DNA of 64,000 nucleotides from Luzula sylvatica. Its lineage: Eukaryota; Streptophyta; Magnoliopsida; Poales; Juncaceae. The DNA is taken from assembly GCA_946800325.1 (NCBI GenBank), contig OX326957.1, positions 11,947,591 through 12,011,590 on the forward strand, written 5' to 3'. Made by a program: the position numbers and the translations under genes. The notes beneath the pieces were generated by a model, which saw nothing but the letters and a program-made list of their open reading frames with translations, was not told the origin of the DNA and made no database searches. Shown piece by piece: positions 38,134-51,358 of the stretch (positions are counted from its first letter, which is position 1; each line of letters begins with the position of its first letter).

Positions 38134-39081
38134 GGGAGCGGAGCATGTCCAATGGCCATCGGACGAAATCTTGTCCGAACAGTACCGTGAGCCGTTGGAT
38201 TTGTTTTCTGATTTGTTGACTAAAAATACTAAGATTGACCCCGTTGTCCTCTGTTTATGATCCATTAGCAAACAGTACCTATTAGGGAATATCACGAATT
38301 AATTTTTGATGGTCCATCCAATAAAATAACAATGGAGAGTCCATTTTTTGCAATGAACCCCCAAAAAAATTTCTCCTTGCAACAAAATGGATTCTATGAT
38401 GCCTACCACGCTTCAATGAAAAAATACTAATCTTTCTTTAATCCTCCTTGCATAATCTCCTCAAATATCTTTGATGAAAGCTCATTTGTAGCTTCCATTT
38501 TTTTGTTATAACTTCCATTATTTACATGTATAATAACTTTCTTTGAGACTTGAGAAGGAGCTGAGTATTAAGAAATCATGAATTAATATCTTAATGTATT
38601 CATATATTTTGTTGTTCTTCTAGTTTGGAATTAAAGTTCGATAAATAAAATCAGATGAAACTATTTTCAGTTCTAAATATTGGAAATAACAAATAGTTCG
38701 GAATATCAGATATCTAAAACCTAGGTAGCAAGATTTTATAAAGAAAATAGCAACGAAACTTGAGAGTGCAGTTCTATCATTTGGTTTTGTTCTCACTTAA
38801 AACAATAGAGGACATCTTAGAGAAAGAAGATAGGAGGAGTAAACAAATTTTGGACCTTGTTTTTGGATTAGAGGAAGTGTCCAAAGAGATAAAGGAGATC
38901 TCCATTAAAACATTATACTGGAGAGTTTGAAAGATGTTTTTTTATTCCTTTCTAGCTGTGATGACAATACAAACGGAGTCAATCACAAGTATCATATAAT
39001 CTTATTATAATGATAATCCAACGGCTCACATATTGATTGGACAAGATCGTGTCCGATGGTCAATGGACGTGCTCCGCTCCC
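38134..39081. mobile_element. Non-autonomous Mutator-like element
   Basis: 948 bp with about 65-bp terminal inverted repeats beginning GGGAGCGGAGCA and a 9-bp target duplication TCTTATATT (38125-38133, 39082-39090). The empty site is seen near window position 105-125. No transposase ORF. Confidence 0.85.
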
Positions 39082-39549
39082 TCTTATATTTGTGTTATTT
39101 GTTGCTTTTCAGATGGTTATGACATAAATGATACTACTCTTTTTTTCCGGCATGTACTTTTCTTCGGATTTTTTAGAGGGCTCTAGGTGAGTTCAAATTC
39201 CACTTGTATGCTCTTCGGATTAGAGATATACTAGCTTTATCCCCGCGCAATTGCGCGGGATGTTTTTTATATAATTATTTAAATAGAATTAACGCGTGTG
39301 CAAATTAACGCGCATGCGTTTGAACTAAATTAATCTAATCATGATGTATTTGCAAATATCATGATTTCAATAGATGCATAAGGTTCATGAAATTAGTCTA
39401 TCACGGATATTATTTTCTAATATAATTTGCATAAATAGCATTTGTTCAGGTGATTTTAAAATCGATTACTATAATCAGGACATATTTGTTGGTTCAAATT
39501 TCCTAGGGTTTGATTATCTCAAAATAATGTCGATACTACTAATCAATTT

Positions 39550-40895
39550 GTGTAAGTGACAATTATAGAGATAAAAGACGAAGCCCGCAAAAGGATCAAA
39601 AGATGAAGCAAGACGCACACGGACGATCAAAGGAAATAAAGAATCAAGATGTCGAAGATCATAGTGAAAATTCCGCAAGTTGGGATATCAAATCATCACC
39701 TCAAATATCCAATAGGTATCCCTAAACTTGTCTTTGGAATTATTAATATCAAGATCAAAAGATAAATTCGAAACACGATGAAATGGAAAATGGAAAATCA
39801 CCATACCAGATTATGGTTCGTTCGAACGAACAACACAGTGCGTTCGAACGAACCAAGATCTGATATTGTGAGAAAATAGACAATATTAGACACAATTAAT
39901 ATTCATTCGAACGAACTAATCTGTTTGTTCGAACGAACATTCATGGTTCGTTCAAGACTCATAGAACGAACTGTGAATCACTCCAAGTTCGTTCGAACGA
40001 ATAATACTGTTCGTTCGAACGAACCAAGATCTGGTATTGTGATAAAATAGACAAAACTAGACACAATTAATGTTCGTTCGAACGAACTAATATGTTCGTT
40101 CGAACGAACCTTCATGGTTCGTTCAAGATTCATAGAACGAACTATGAACTAATCCATGTCCGTTCGAACGAACCACTGATTCCGTTCGAACGAACCCATC
40201 GTGTTTATGAAAAATTCCTTTGAAACGGCTAGTTCAAATTGCAGTTAGTTCGAACGAACATAACAGTGCGTTCGAACGAACTATGTAATTTTTACACAGG
40301 ATGAGTGGTTTCTATGAGTGATATAAATAGAACTCACTCATCTCTTCTCTCTCCAAGCTTTGAAAAATAAAACTCTTCCACAAATAAAAAGAGAGAAACT
40401 AAGCCAAAACCTTGAGCTCATATTTCCAAACCATATTAGGGATTATTAGATCCACTTTCAAATCCACTACTCAACGATTCCCAACTTGCGTGACCGATCA
40501 CGACTAGTTCGTTAGTAGTAAATTGTAATAGGCTAGTTACTAATTGTAAAGCCCGCCATTGATCGATAAATTCGTGTAAATCGATCAAGGCAAACCTTGT
40601 AATTGTTTGAGTTGGGTATTCAATCGACAGCCGAAAAGGCGCAAGGGAACCCCGGAGACGTAGGTACTTGCAATCAATCGAGTCGGTCGATTGAGCAAGT
40701 AGCCGGTGAGTTAAAGCTACAAAGCAACCACCTACCGAACTCCGTAAACAAATATCGCGTGTTATTTGTTTCGGTATTGTATTTCTTTCTCTAATTTATT
40801 TACGCTTCCGCACAAAATTGTAATTGTATCCATTACCGCGAGAATTGGACCTTAGGACTTCCTATTCACCCCCCTCTAGGTCCAAATTAAACAAC
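39550..40895 (+). mobile_element. Probable solo LTR (SIRE/Maximus-type Copia) nested in the Helitron
   Basis: A block unlike its surroundings, with a TATA-like TATAAATAG at about 40322, a long untranslated-like region, and a 3' part with TTCACCCCCCTCTAGGTCC, a phrase typical of the LTR ends of SIRE-type elements. Exact ends and target duplication not found, so borders are approximate. Short ORFs inside are not genes. Confidence 0.45.
39815..40290. repeat. Array of GTTCGTTCGAACGAAC palindromes
   Basis: About twelve near-identical palindromic cores (CGTTCGAACG with flanks) within 475 bp. Part of the array is a direct duplication of about 180 bp (from 39841 and from 40023), each copy with an internal AAGATCTG..ATTGTGA segment. 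Confidence 0.85.
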
Positions 40896-40904
40896 AATAT
40901 TCGC

Positions 40905-41165
40905 AAATTTAATATGTATGTAAAATAGGAAAAAAATACCAAATGTAAAAAAGGACCAAAATGTAAAATAAGAAAAAAATATCAAAATGTAAAAAAGGAC
41001 CGAAATGTAAATAAAAAGGATCAAAATGTAAATAAAATTTAATATGTATGTAAAATAGGAAAAAAAACCAAATGTAAAATAAGAAAAAAGGATCAAAATG
41101 TAAAAAATGACCGAAATGTAATTAAAAAAGGACCAAAATATAAATAAAAAGGACCAAAATTTGAA
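40905..41165. repeat. GGACCAAAATGTAAATAAAA minisatellite array 2
   Basis: Same unit family as 34495-34735, here inside the Helitron close to its 5' end. Confidence 0.7.
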
Positions 41166-41262
41166 TTTGATTTTTTTTTTTTTACAATAGCCCTTGATGA
41201 CGTGGAGGCTTAGAATTGCAAGAAATTTGTTTGATTTATATATAAGATATAATAAATATGAT

Positions 41263-41850
41263 GGCGCAATTTCACGTGTACCTTTATAAAAATCATAATT
41301 TCACATATATCTATTAATAATAATTTTTTTTTTCACATATACCTTTCGATAATGTAAATTTTCACGAATATCCCTGCAAATTCATTCAAATAGCATGGAT
41401 ACTCCTTCAAAACCTTACAAATATCATGGTTACCCCTATAAAATTCTTAAAATATCACATATATCCCTATTATATCATTTAAAAATGATCAACGTCTTTC
41501 TCGTTGGTAATATGTAATTATCTATTTTTGTTATGATAATGAATAATTTTTGCTCTAAAATAATACTGAAAATCATAAAAAATAAAATATTGTCAATTCT
41601 ATCTCATAATATTTTTTCAAAAATCATTGCTGAAATCAATACTATTTCAAAATTTTAAGTAACTATTATATTGATATAAGGGTAAAACAATTTTTTTTTT
41701 TTAACATAAAATTAACTAAAAATTTAATTTAAGGTTATCCATGATATTTGAAAGTTTGAGTAGGGGTATTTAAGAAATTTCAGGTTTCTAAAGGGTATAC
41801 ATGAAATTATGATTGTTTGTGCTTTGTAGGGATACACATGAAATTCTGCC
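41263..41850. mobile_element. Non-autonomous Mutator-like element
   Basis: 588 bp, ends GGCGCAATTTCACGTGTACC and (reverse complement) GGCAGAATTTCATGTGTATC, with 9-bp target duplication AAATATGAT at 41254-41262 and 41851-41859. Inserted just beside the Helitron end. Confidence 0.75.
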
Positions 41851-42237
41851 AAATATGATAGAAATAAAATTTTGTGAGGATAAATTTGATATTTGTTGTT
41901 TTAGAGGGACATATATGATATTTTGATTCTTTGGAAAGGTATATAGGAAATTACAAAACAAAAAATTAAAAAAAAAAAAAAACACGTGTCTCTTTTTCAT
42001 GCTATGTTACCAATTAGAACTATGTATAATATATGAATTGGTTTGAGGTCTTGATTGCTTTGTGGTGAAAATTATATTCTTCTATCAACTAGTTCCGTTA
42101 CAGACATGAACTTCAATAAATTTTTGATACATTCATCGTACTAAAATAAATGAAAACAATACAAAACGAAATAATCTATAATATGCTACATTGGATATGC
42201 TAGAGAAAAAATATATAAATTAGCCTTGTTATCATCA

Positions 42238-45200
42238 TCAACGACGACGAAGTCTTTCGACAATTGGCCAAACATCATCAAAGAGTTCAGGACGATCATC
42301 TCTACTGAGTTCAACACACTTTAAGCCCAACATCGTTAATTCCTCTGCATGATCAAAGGACCATTTTCCAGCAGACTTGTCCATAATTTCATGTAATGTC
42401 TTGTTTTTCACTGCTTCTCGCACTTTAGATACAAGCCCTATAGTAGATTTTCCGGTAATAAGACGAAGGACGATAACACCAAAAGCAAATACGTCGGATT
42501 TTTCTGTATGTTGTCCAGTTTGTGCAAATTCGGGGTCCATATATCCGATTGTCCCTATAATAGTAGACGGTTCACATAAAGAAGTCGTGTCGGTTCGTTC
42601 TATTAGGTGAGAAATTCCAAAATCACCGAGTTTACTCACAAAATTCGCATCGAGGAGAACATTATCTGGTTTGAGATCTCCATGTATAACCAGGTTAGGT
42701 TTACTCGAATGGAGAAAAATCAAAGCTAAGCAAATTTCAGCCAAGATGGACGTACGGACTTGCCATGTGAGAGAAGTTTTATTTTTGTGATTAAGATGGT
42801 CTTCGAGACTCCCATTGGGCAAGAACTCGTAAACTAGTGCAGAAATTTCATAACATGCTCCCATTAGGATAACAAGATTTGGATGTCTGATGGAAGTGAG
42901 AATATCTACCTGTAAATATAAATAGAATAAAATAAGCAGTTTGAATATTAATCACTTTTAAAACAACGAATGTACACTTGACATTATTTTGAAGTTGAGA
43001 GAAATTTCAGACATTAGTACGATATAAAATTTATAGTTTTGTCTAATTGAATATATTCTATTTGTTGCATCATATAGTTTGAAAATGGAGGCATAAAGCA
43101 CTACGAGGGATGACTAATATGATCATAATCATTTTTTCGAAAAATACATAACAAATTGTTCCACGCAGAGAAAAAGAAATCTGAAAATCACTGTTCATTT
43201 TTTCGAAAAATACATAACAAATTGTTCCACTGCATCATTTTTGGTGATCACTGTTCATTTTTTGTTTCTAATCATTTTCCTAATTGTTGTTATGTAACAT
43301 TTGGTTACTGCTTCTAATCTAGCAACAGAGAAAAAGAAATCTGAAAATCTGCTAATATTGAGATTATACCTCTCGTTTGAATGCTTTCACGCCTCTCGTG
43401 CATTGGGAATTTAATATTTTTACTGCGACAATTGTTCCACGCAGATCACCTCTAAATACACGTCCAAATGCGCCTTTTCCAACTATTAAGGAGTCGCAAA
43501 AATTTTGAGTCGCATGCTCCAGCTCTTGTAGTGTGAAATCAGAGCGATTTGTCCCCTTGTACAATCTCTCTGCATCTTGTAGTGATTTACAAAGTTCTTT
43601 CGACTTATTCTGAAAAGATAATAAAGTCCAATAATTGTGTTGCAGTATAAATTACCGCTTATAAAAAAAGATCTGAAAATATTATTCAGTATGCTTATAT
43701 GCTAATTATTCATGCTTATTTCCTTGTCCCATTAAATTATATCAAACCTGATCCTTTTTAAAAAGGGATAATTTCTCTCATATTCCTACTAAACTCATAA
43801 ATAACATATTTGTCCCTCTTAAATTGATAATATCATATTTATCCCTACCAAATTCTGTTTGTATCAAATTTATCCAAAATTAACATCTTTGTTAAATTTA
43901 ACAGAAAATTAATTCAGATTGACTAATTTACCCTCAACTAATCTTACTGAAATAAACGGGTTCAAACCCTAAACCCGATAAGATGGCCTAAAACCTTTCT
44001 CTCTCAAAACGATGTTCTTCTCTGCTTCATACGAATATGAAGCTCCAGTAGGCGATTTGGGGTCTTGAGAGCTGGGAGGATCCGGCGGTTTGCCGAAGCT
44101 AGTGATCTCGAGGCGCTCTGGAGATCTGGCGACGCTCTAAAGGTTGCGGAAATCGAGGCCGTTGAATCGGTGAAACTCGGGCAGTGTAATCTGATTGAAT
44201 ACAAAAGGCAACAAGCTCAGATTTGAGCAGTTCCATTGATAATGGGCCTCTCACAATTTCAGCAAGTTTGTCGAAGACGACACTTCACGAAGGAGCTTCA
44301 CCTCCTGGCTTACTGAATAGGAAGGAGCTTGACCTCCTTGCCCTACGAAGGAGCTTCACGGCCATGGAGCTTCGCCTCGTGTTGCTTTGTGACGAAGATA
44401 AAAGAAAGAAATTAGGGTGTACGAGGTTATTGGATCTAGGGTTCGTGAAGAACTGGTTTGTTGGATTTCATGTTAGTCAATTCGAGGGTAAAATAGTAAA
44501 TTTGTATTAATTTTATGTTAGATTTAACCAAACTGTTATTTTCAGATAAATTTGATAATAAATGTGTTTATGAGGGATAAATATGATATTGACAACTTTA
44601 CAGGAATAAATATGTAATTTATGTGTTTATTAGGGATACATAAGTAATTGCCCCTTTTAAAAATGTTATAACCTACCTGTTGTTCTTGTAACATATTTTG
44701 CTCGTCTTCAACCCTTCTCAATTCAACTTGTAGATGGAGTGGATCTTTTCCTCTTTGCAAATCAAGTATTCTCTTATTTACCGCTAGTAATTTTTGTGAG
44801 ATCTCTAATCTTTTTTGTGCTTTCGGTTTTACTATTTTTATGAAATACTCAATCCACGAAGCAGAGACATTTTCGGTCTCATCTATTATAAGTTTCTCGT
44901 ATTCTTTTGTAAGAAGACATCGTTCTACTTTCTGTTGATGCAGATCGTTTTCTATTTGTAAAAGTTTGATCTCTCTTGCACCTCTGCAAGAGTAATAACA
45001 ATTAAATCAGGTGCTTTTCGTTTTATGGCCATTCTACTTTTTTATAAAAAAGTATAAAAACCTTCAAAAAGATTAATGGGCATGAATTATATAATTACAA
45101 TAGAAATGTGAGTTCGAGAACAAAATATGAACTTACTGAATAAACTAAAAATAGGAAAAGAAAAAATGAAACGTGGTATGGACAATACATTTTTTGCTTC

Positions 45201-48200
45201 ACATTTTCTTTGGTTCAATGTAGTTTTGTGCAAATAATTGTTATCAGAGGCCCTATAAGAAACCACAAAAATCTTGATTTGAATAAATAAGGACCGTAAT
45301 AATTGCAAAACATTTCGTTCATCTTATTTACCTAATTGATTATTTTTGTGCAAGTCTTTTCTAATTTATATTGACGGTTGATATTTGCTTCTTAATATAC
45401 GATGTCAATGCATGCATGGTTTCTTGTAATTGTAAATTTATAATACATAAGATGCAATAGTATTACTATATATACATGTTTAATAAAAGGAAGTTGATGT
45501 TTTGAGCATTTTTTTTAGTAATCAATTTTATAAGGAAAACGAATAATACCGATTTTATCCCTCAATCTTTGTTACCTTTTTATTTTCTTTCTCAAAGCTT
45601 TATCGGAATTTGCCCAAAACTTACTGAATAAACTAAAAAAATGAAAAGAAAAAATGAAACGTGGTATGGACAATGTATTTTTTGCTTCACATTTTCTTTG
45701 GTTCAATGTAGTTTTGTGCAAATAATTGATATCAGAGGCCTATAACAAACCACAAAAATCTTGATTTGAATCAATAAGGACAGTAATAATTGCAAAATAT
45801 TTTGTTCATCTTATTTACTTAAGAGTGGTGATGCATGTCCCTCTTAAAATTCCCTAAATTGATTGATGTATTGGCGTCTGTATTAATGATGGTGGTAAAC
45901 CATGATTATTTAATTTTTTCCATCCTATATAAGAAAGGAAGGTAAAAAAGATTCACCGTTTCAAACATCATTAATTTATTTAAAATTTTTAATAACTTCG
46001 GTTACAACCATCTAGAATTAATGAAATTTAAATCTATAAATTTGGAAAAGAAATTATTGGACTAAATTAATATATCATTTAACATGTGTCAAACGGATAC
46101 ATAAATGAAACCATCGTAAAAAATAAACAAAAATATAATTGTTAAACGAAAATAATAATTTCGCAAAAATTAGAAAATGAAATCTTTTTTTAAAAAAATA
46201 TGGAAAAAAAAATAATAAAAATTTGTTCAAATAAATATAACTTATCATGTGTTAACTAAATGTAATAAAAATATTAAATAAAAAAATTATTTTTTAATAA
46301 TTTGATTTATCACCTAATCAATGTGGTTACCACCTAATAAATACAGTTTGCCACCTAATTTAAAATTTAATGTATTTAATCAATATTGCCACCGCAGCAA
46401 TGCATTGAGGAGATATTAAAGGGAACAAGTATAATTTTTCTTTACTTAATTCATTATTTTTGTGCAAGTCTTTTCTAATTTATATTAACTGTTGATATTT
46501 CCTCCTTAATATACGATTTCAATGCATGCATGGTTTCTTGTAATTGTAAATTTATAATACATAAGATGCAATAGTATTACTATATACATGTTTAATAAAA
46601 GGAAGTTGATATTTTGAGCACTTTTTTTCGGAATCAATTTTATAAGGAAAATGAATAATACCGATTTTATCCCTCAATCTTTGTTACCTATTATTTTCTT
46701 TCTCAAAGCTTTATCGTAATTTGCCTAAACCTTTTGATTATAAATTATAATCAAGAACTTGAAAATTCTATAAATTCCAATCAAGAATTTTAGTAAAAAA
46801 AACACCCATTCGAGGATAAATTAACATTTGCTATCTACACCGATTTCCTATATACTCTTCATCATTTTCTTCAGGGTCCAATCCACTCCAAACAAATCAA
46901 ACACTTCCATTTTACTTTTACAATAGTGGACTTGGTTTGGCATTGGAAAATCAATGTGGGGGCAAAAATACGAAGAAAGAAAGGATCAAATTTGATTTAT
47001 TATGAATTATGGAGTCTTCTCAATGACATGTTTTTTCTTCATCACCCTTAATTACTATTTGTGAGGCATATTCATCAAAGCAAGGATAAATTTAGTCCGT
47101 CACTGACCTTCTAATCTACTTAGGACATGTTTGGTTGATCGTATTAGAAATTACATCAAGTAAAATAACTTTTCGTAAGTCGACTTTCCGGAAATACACT
47201 TCAAATTCTATTGTTTGGATTCACGAAACTGAAATTACTGAATTTATAGTTTTTATGTTTGGGTTGATGTAATTGAATTATGAAATTCCTTGATTTATAT
47301 GTAATTTGAAAATAAATTTAGGAAAATTTTATAAGAAAACACAATATATTTTCCTACATTTGAAATATATTGGCACAATTTCTACATCAAGTTGAAATAT
47401 ATTGTGTCTTCTTATAAAATTTTCCTAAATTTATTTTCAAATTTTAATCCATATAAATCAAGGAATTTCATAATTCAATTACATCAACCCAAACATAAAA
47501 ACTATAAATTCAGTAATTTCAGTTTCGTGAATCCAAACAATAGAATTTGAAGTGCAATTCAAATAATATTGATTCGACAGAGGACTACCATATTGGCTAA
47601 GAGAATTCGACAGAGGACTACCACATAGACCAAAAAATTTGAAAATTTGAGATATGACACTCTCGAAAGGTCGAGAGATGTAGAAATTGGTTTTTTCCTT
47701 CATATATTAACCCATATTGCATCCATATATATGTATGGCTAAAATCTATATTATTTGAAAAACATCAAAATAAATATCGTAATTTTTTTTATCAAATGTT
47801 AATAAATCATATTTATAAGTATTTTATACTGAGAATAATCATATTTTTCAAAGAAAATAATTTTGACATAAAAAATATTTTGTTCAATTATAAGTATGGA
47901 TCATATTTTCATTTGATAACTAAAAAATTAATCAAACACAATAATTTAAATAAATAAAAAATTTATATAAATATTAATTTTGTATACATCATGTTTTAAT
48001 ATTCTCAAATACTAATAATGTTTTAAAATAGTTTATAATATTTCTCAATTTTTGTAGTTTTTACAAATATTAATTATATTTAAAATATTAATTATAGTTT
48101 TTGCAATTTTTATACATCGTGTTTTATAGCGTCACATTTCATTACTAATTAGTAGAAAACACAAATATTTAAAATATAATTCATATTTACAAATATTAAG

Positions 48201-51200
48201 AAAGTGACAAAATAATTAAAAATATTTAAAAATAATATAAAAAATTAATATTTAATATAATTTTAGTTATTTTGAGATTATGGTGATTGATTAGGTTCTT
48301 ATATTAAGACAATGAAAATATAACTTATACTAAAATGTAATAATTTTTTGTGGTATTTTCGAGTTGTGTATATTTATTTATTTAGATGATTGTGAGTAGT
48401 GTTTATTTGTTTATTCAGATTATTGTGCTTGATTAATTTTTTAAATTAGTACAATGAAAATATAATACATATTTGAGGGGAGGTTGTGTTGTGATGTATC
48501 TCCACTTCATGTAAATTTGAAGGAATCTTGAGTTGCAGGAAAAGTGAGAGACAATGTAAGTCGATTTGCAGTAATTTGACAAATTACATCAAACCAAACA
48601 ACAAAAAATAGACAAATGCAGTAGGTCGACTTACTAACTGTCAGAGTTACTGCAAAACAAACATGCCCTATTAGCAAGTTCACTGTATTATCGAATCAAG
48701 GGCAGGGCACATACATAATTTCCCTGTGACCCGGTGGTTTTTTGATTTTGTAATGAATCAAGTTCATAACTGTGTTCTTCGAGGTATACAAACATAGTAT
48801 CAATGTTTGTCTCATGAGATTATGTTCTTCAAGTAAGAAAAACATTAATATTTGTCTCATGAAAGCAAATTAGGGAATTTTTTAAGAAGGAAACAAATCA
48901 AGAAAGCATGATGTACGGAAGGGTAAAACCGGTATTAAAAAAATTTAAACAAAAATGCGCTCAATCTCTTAAAGAGTGCCCAAAAAATATCAGCTCCCTT
49001 AATAAAAATAATATATATGCAATAATTAATGTGATATTTGGATTCCATAAAAAGTGTGTATGAGAAATCTAATATAGGTGCAGGATTGATGCGGGGTAAT
49101 ATGTGCGTGGTGTCTACAGACACCACTGATATATATGGATCAGCTTTATTTATGTATTTTTATGTCGTTCAAAACGGTTGTAGTTACCTAAAATGGAGTA
49201 GCTTTCCGGTCTTGCTTTGGAGTATCGATATCATGCATGGATTATTCGGTATGGTATCAAGACTTTCTAAAACATAGCTGCAATTCAAAAGCATTATTTA
49301 ATAAAACTGATAATGTTTTTAAAATAGTTAATTCTAGTAGGAGGAATAATTGCAAACAAAACTTGAAGCATGCTATTTCAGATCGATTACTTTAACCAGC
49401 GAGTGGACAAAACTAGTCTTTCCATTCCGTGTTTAGTGATTAGCTCCAAAGTAATATCTCGTGATAGTTTTGCCTGAGGTACTAACATCTCGGCTTCAAA
49501 CTAAAGGAAATAATATCAAAAGGAAAAACGTAAGTTTCAACTTTCAGTAACCATCTTCATTCTTCAATAAAAAAAAAAGTTACAATAATTAAAGTCATTT
49601 CCTCTAAAAAGGAATTTGAATAGAAGTATAAAATATTTAAATATAAGCATACATTTTATACTTTTATTCAAAAGTATATGCTTGGTTATATTTTTAGAAC
49701 AGAAAACTATATTTAAGTAAAGTAGTATAATATTTCAATATAAAATATTTAAATATAAGCATACATTTTATACTTTTATTCAAAAGTATATGCTTGGTTA
49801 TATTTTTAAAACAGAAAACTATATTTAAGTAAAGTAGTATAATATTTCAATATAAAATATTTAAATATAAGCATACATTTTATACTTTTATTCAAAAGTA
49901 TATGCTTGGTTATATTTTTAGAACAGAAAACTATATTTAAGTAAAGTAGTATAATATTTCAATATAAAATATTTAAGTAAAGATATAATTTTATTTAAGA
50001 ATATACAAAATTGTGCTAAAAATAGTATACTGACCGAGTATTTTCACAAAGTGAGAATTTTACTAAAATGGTATATTAATCGTGTAAAAAGATATTCGAA
50101 AGTATATTGCACATCTAAAAGACGTATTTAAATAAAGGTATAAATTATTATTAGAAATATAATGGACGTATTTATAAAAAATATATTAGTTTGAAAATAT
50201 ATACTTATATTCAATAAACTATAATAGTCTTCTAAAATAAGATATATTATTCAAAAAAGACATATCACACATTTAAAAATTAATATTTCAAAAGAATATA
50301 TCATAATTAAAAAATGTTAAATAATATTTCAGAATACATTGTTATTCCAAAAGATGTGGACACAGATTTGTATTTCTTCATGTATTACAATGAATTATAA
50401 TACACATACCGCTAATTAAACACACAATATATTCCGCATGAATAAATTAGGAATGTAATTAATGCATTTAGTGGTCTAATTAAGTCATGTGATAAAAAGA
50501 CATATCACACGTTTAAAAATGAATATACCTCTTTTGTTCTGCATCTTGGGAGGTATTTGCTTTGAGCCGCTCTGATGAATTCGGGCCCATAATTGTCCGC
50601 TGGTTCACGTGAAATATATGCTTTTAGTATACCTTTTCATATATGAATGATGATCATTCTGATGCAGGGCTTAAACAAACACATATTCAGATATTGTTCA
50701 AAGTTTATACTCATCATTTATAGGATGTATAAATTTCATGTAATTTATTGAAAGAGTCAAATAAATACAATTATTGTCCAAAGTTTTTACTCGTTCCTAT
50801 TTGTCATTCTTTTTCTTACCAATAATCAGCGACCTATTTGGACAATATTTGTAACCTAGTGGCGGATTCCTTACAATTGGTCTTAAAAAAATAAATCACT
50901 TGTTGTTTTCGCTGGTACGCTTTGCAACGAGATCGCTACATTACGTGGACGATACGATCATCTTCGTAGAAATCCACCCGACGAACCTTAAAATAATCTC
51001 GAGAACCTTAACGATATTCGAACAAACGATCGACCTCAAAATTAAAAGTGTTTTACACTGATTTTGACCGGTCTAAATTTTTTTTTTAAGCCGCTGTTAT
51101 AAAAACGTTTTTTGTAGTAGTGGATCTACATAATTACAGTTCTTTACATCTTTAGAGAGTAAACACTCAAAATGTATTAAATTTTCTTCAATATATTCGA

Positions 51201-51296
51201 ATGTATTAAACTTTGTGCTTAATCGGAAAAGGCAAATCTCAAATAAATTTAGAAGTTGAAAAATGACAAGCAAATTAGCAAAATTCATATAAACAC

Positions 51297-51358
<62 letters not shown>

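Larger units (their letters stand above)
39231..41247 (-). mobile_element. Helitron (non-autonomous)
   Basis: Read on the minus strand it starts TCTTATATATAAATC (at 41247) after an A and ends with a GC-rich 18-bp perfect palindrome (39242-39259) followed by GATAAAGCTAG and then T. This fits the Helitron rule of 5' TC, 3' hairpin plus CTRR, and insertion between A and T. It contains a minisatellite array near its 5' end and a nested LTR. No Rep/helicase coding sequence. Confidence 0.65.

Noticed and set aside
39815..40290. CRISPR-like array of regularly spaced palindromes
   Set aside because: Spacers are not uniform or unique, part is a direct duplication, and the locus is plant nuclear DNA inside an LTR.
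42000..42237. Possible U-box downstream of the unit 4 kinase
   Set aside because: No U-box motif is seen in any minus-strand frame after the stop. The same stretch is shared with the 3' flanks of units 1 and 2 and looks like untranslated sequence.
43364..43366. In-frame TAA after the kinase N-lobe sequence in unit 4
   Set aside because: It lies 4-6 nt past a good splice donor (GAG|GTATAA), and exon 10 continues in phase, so it is intronic.
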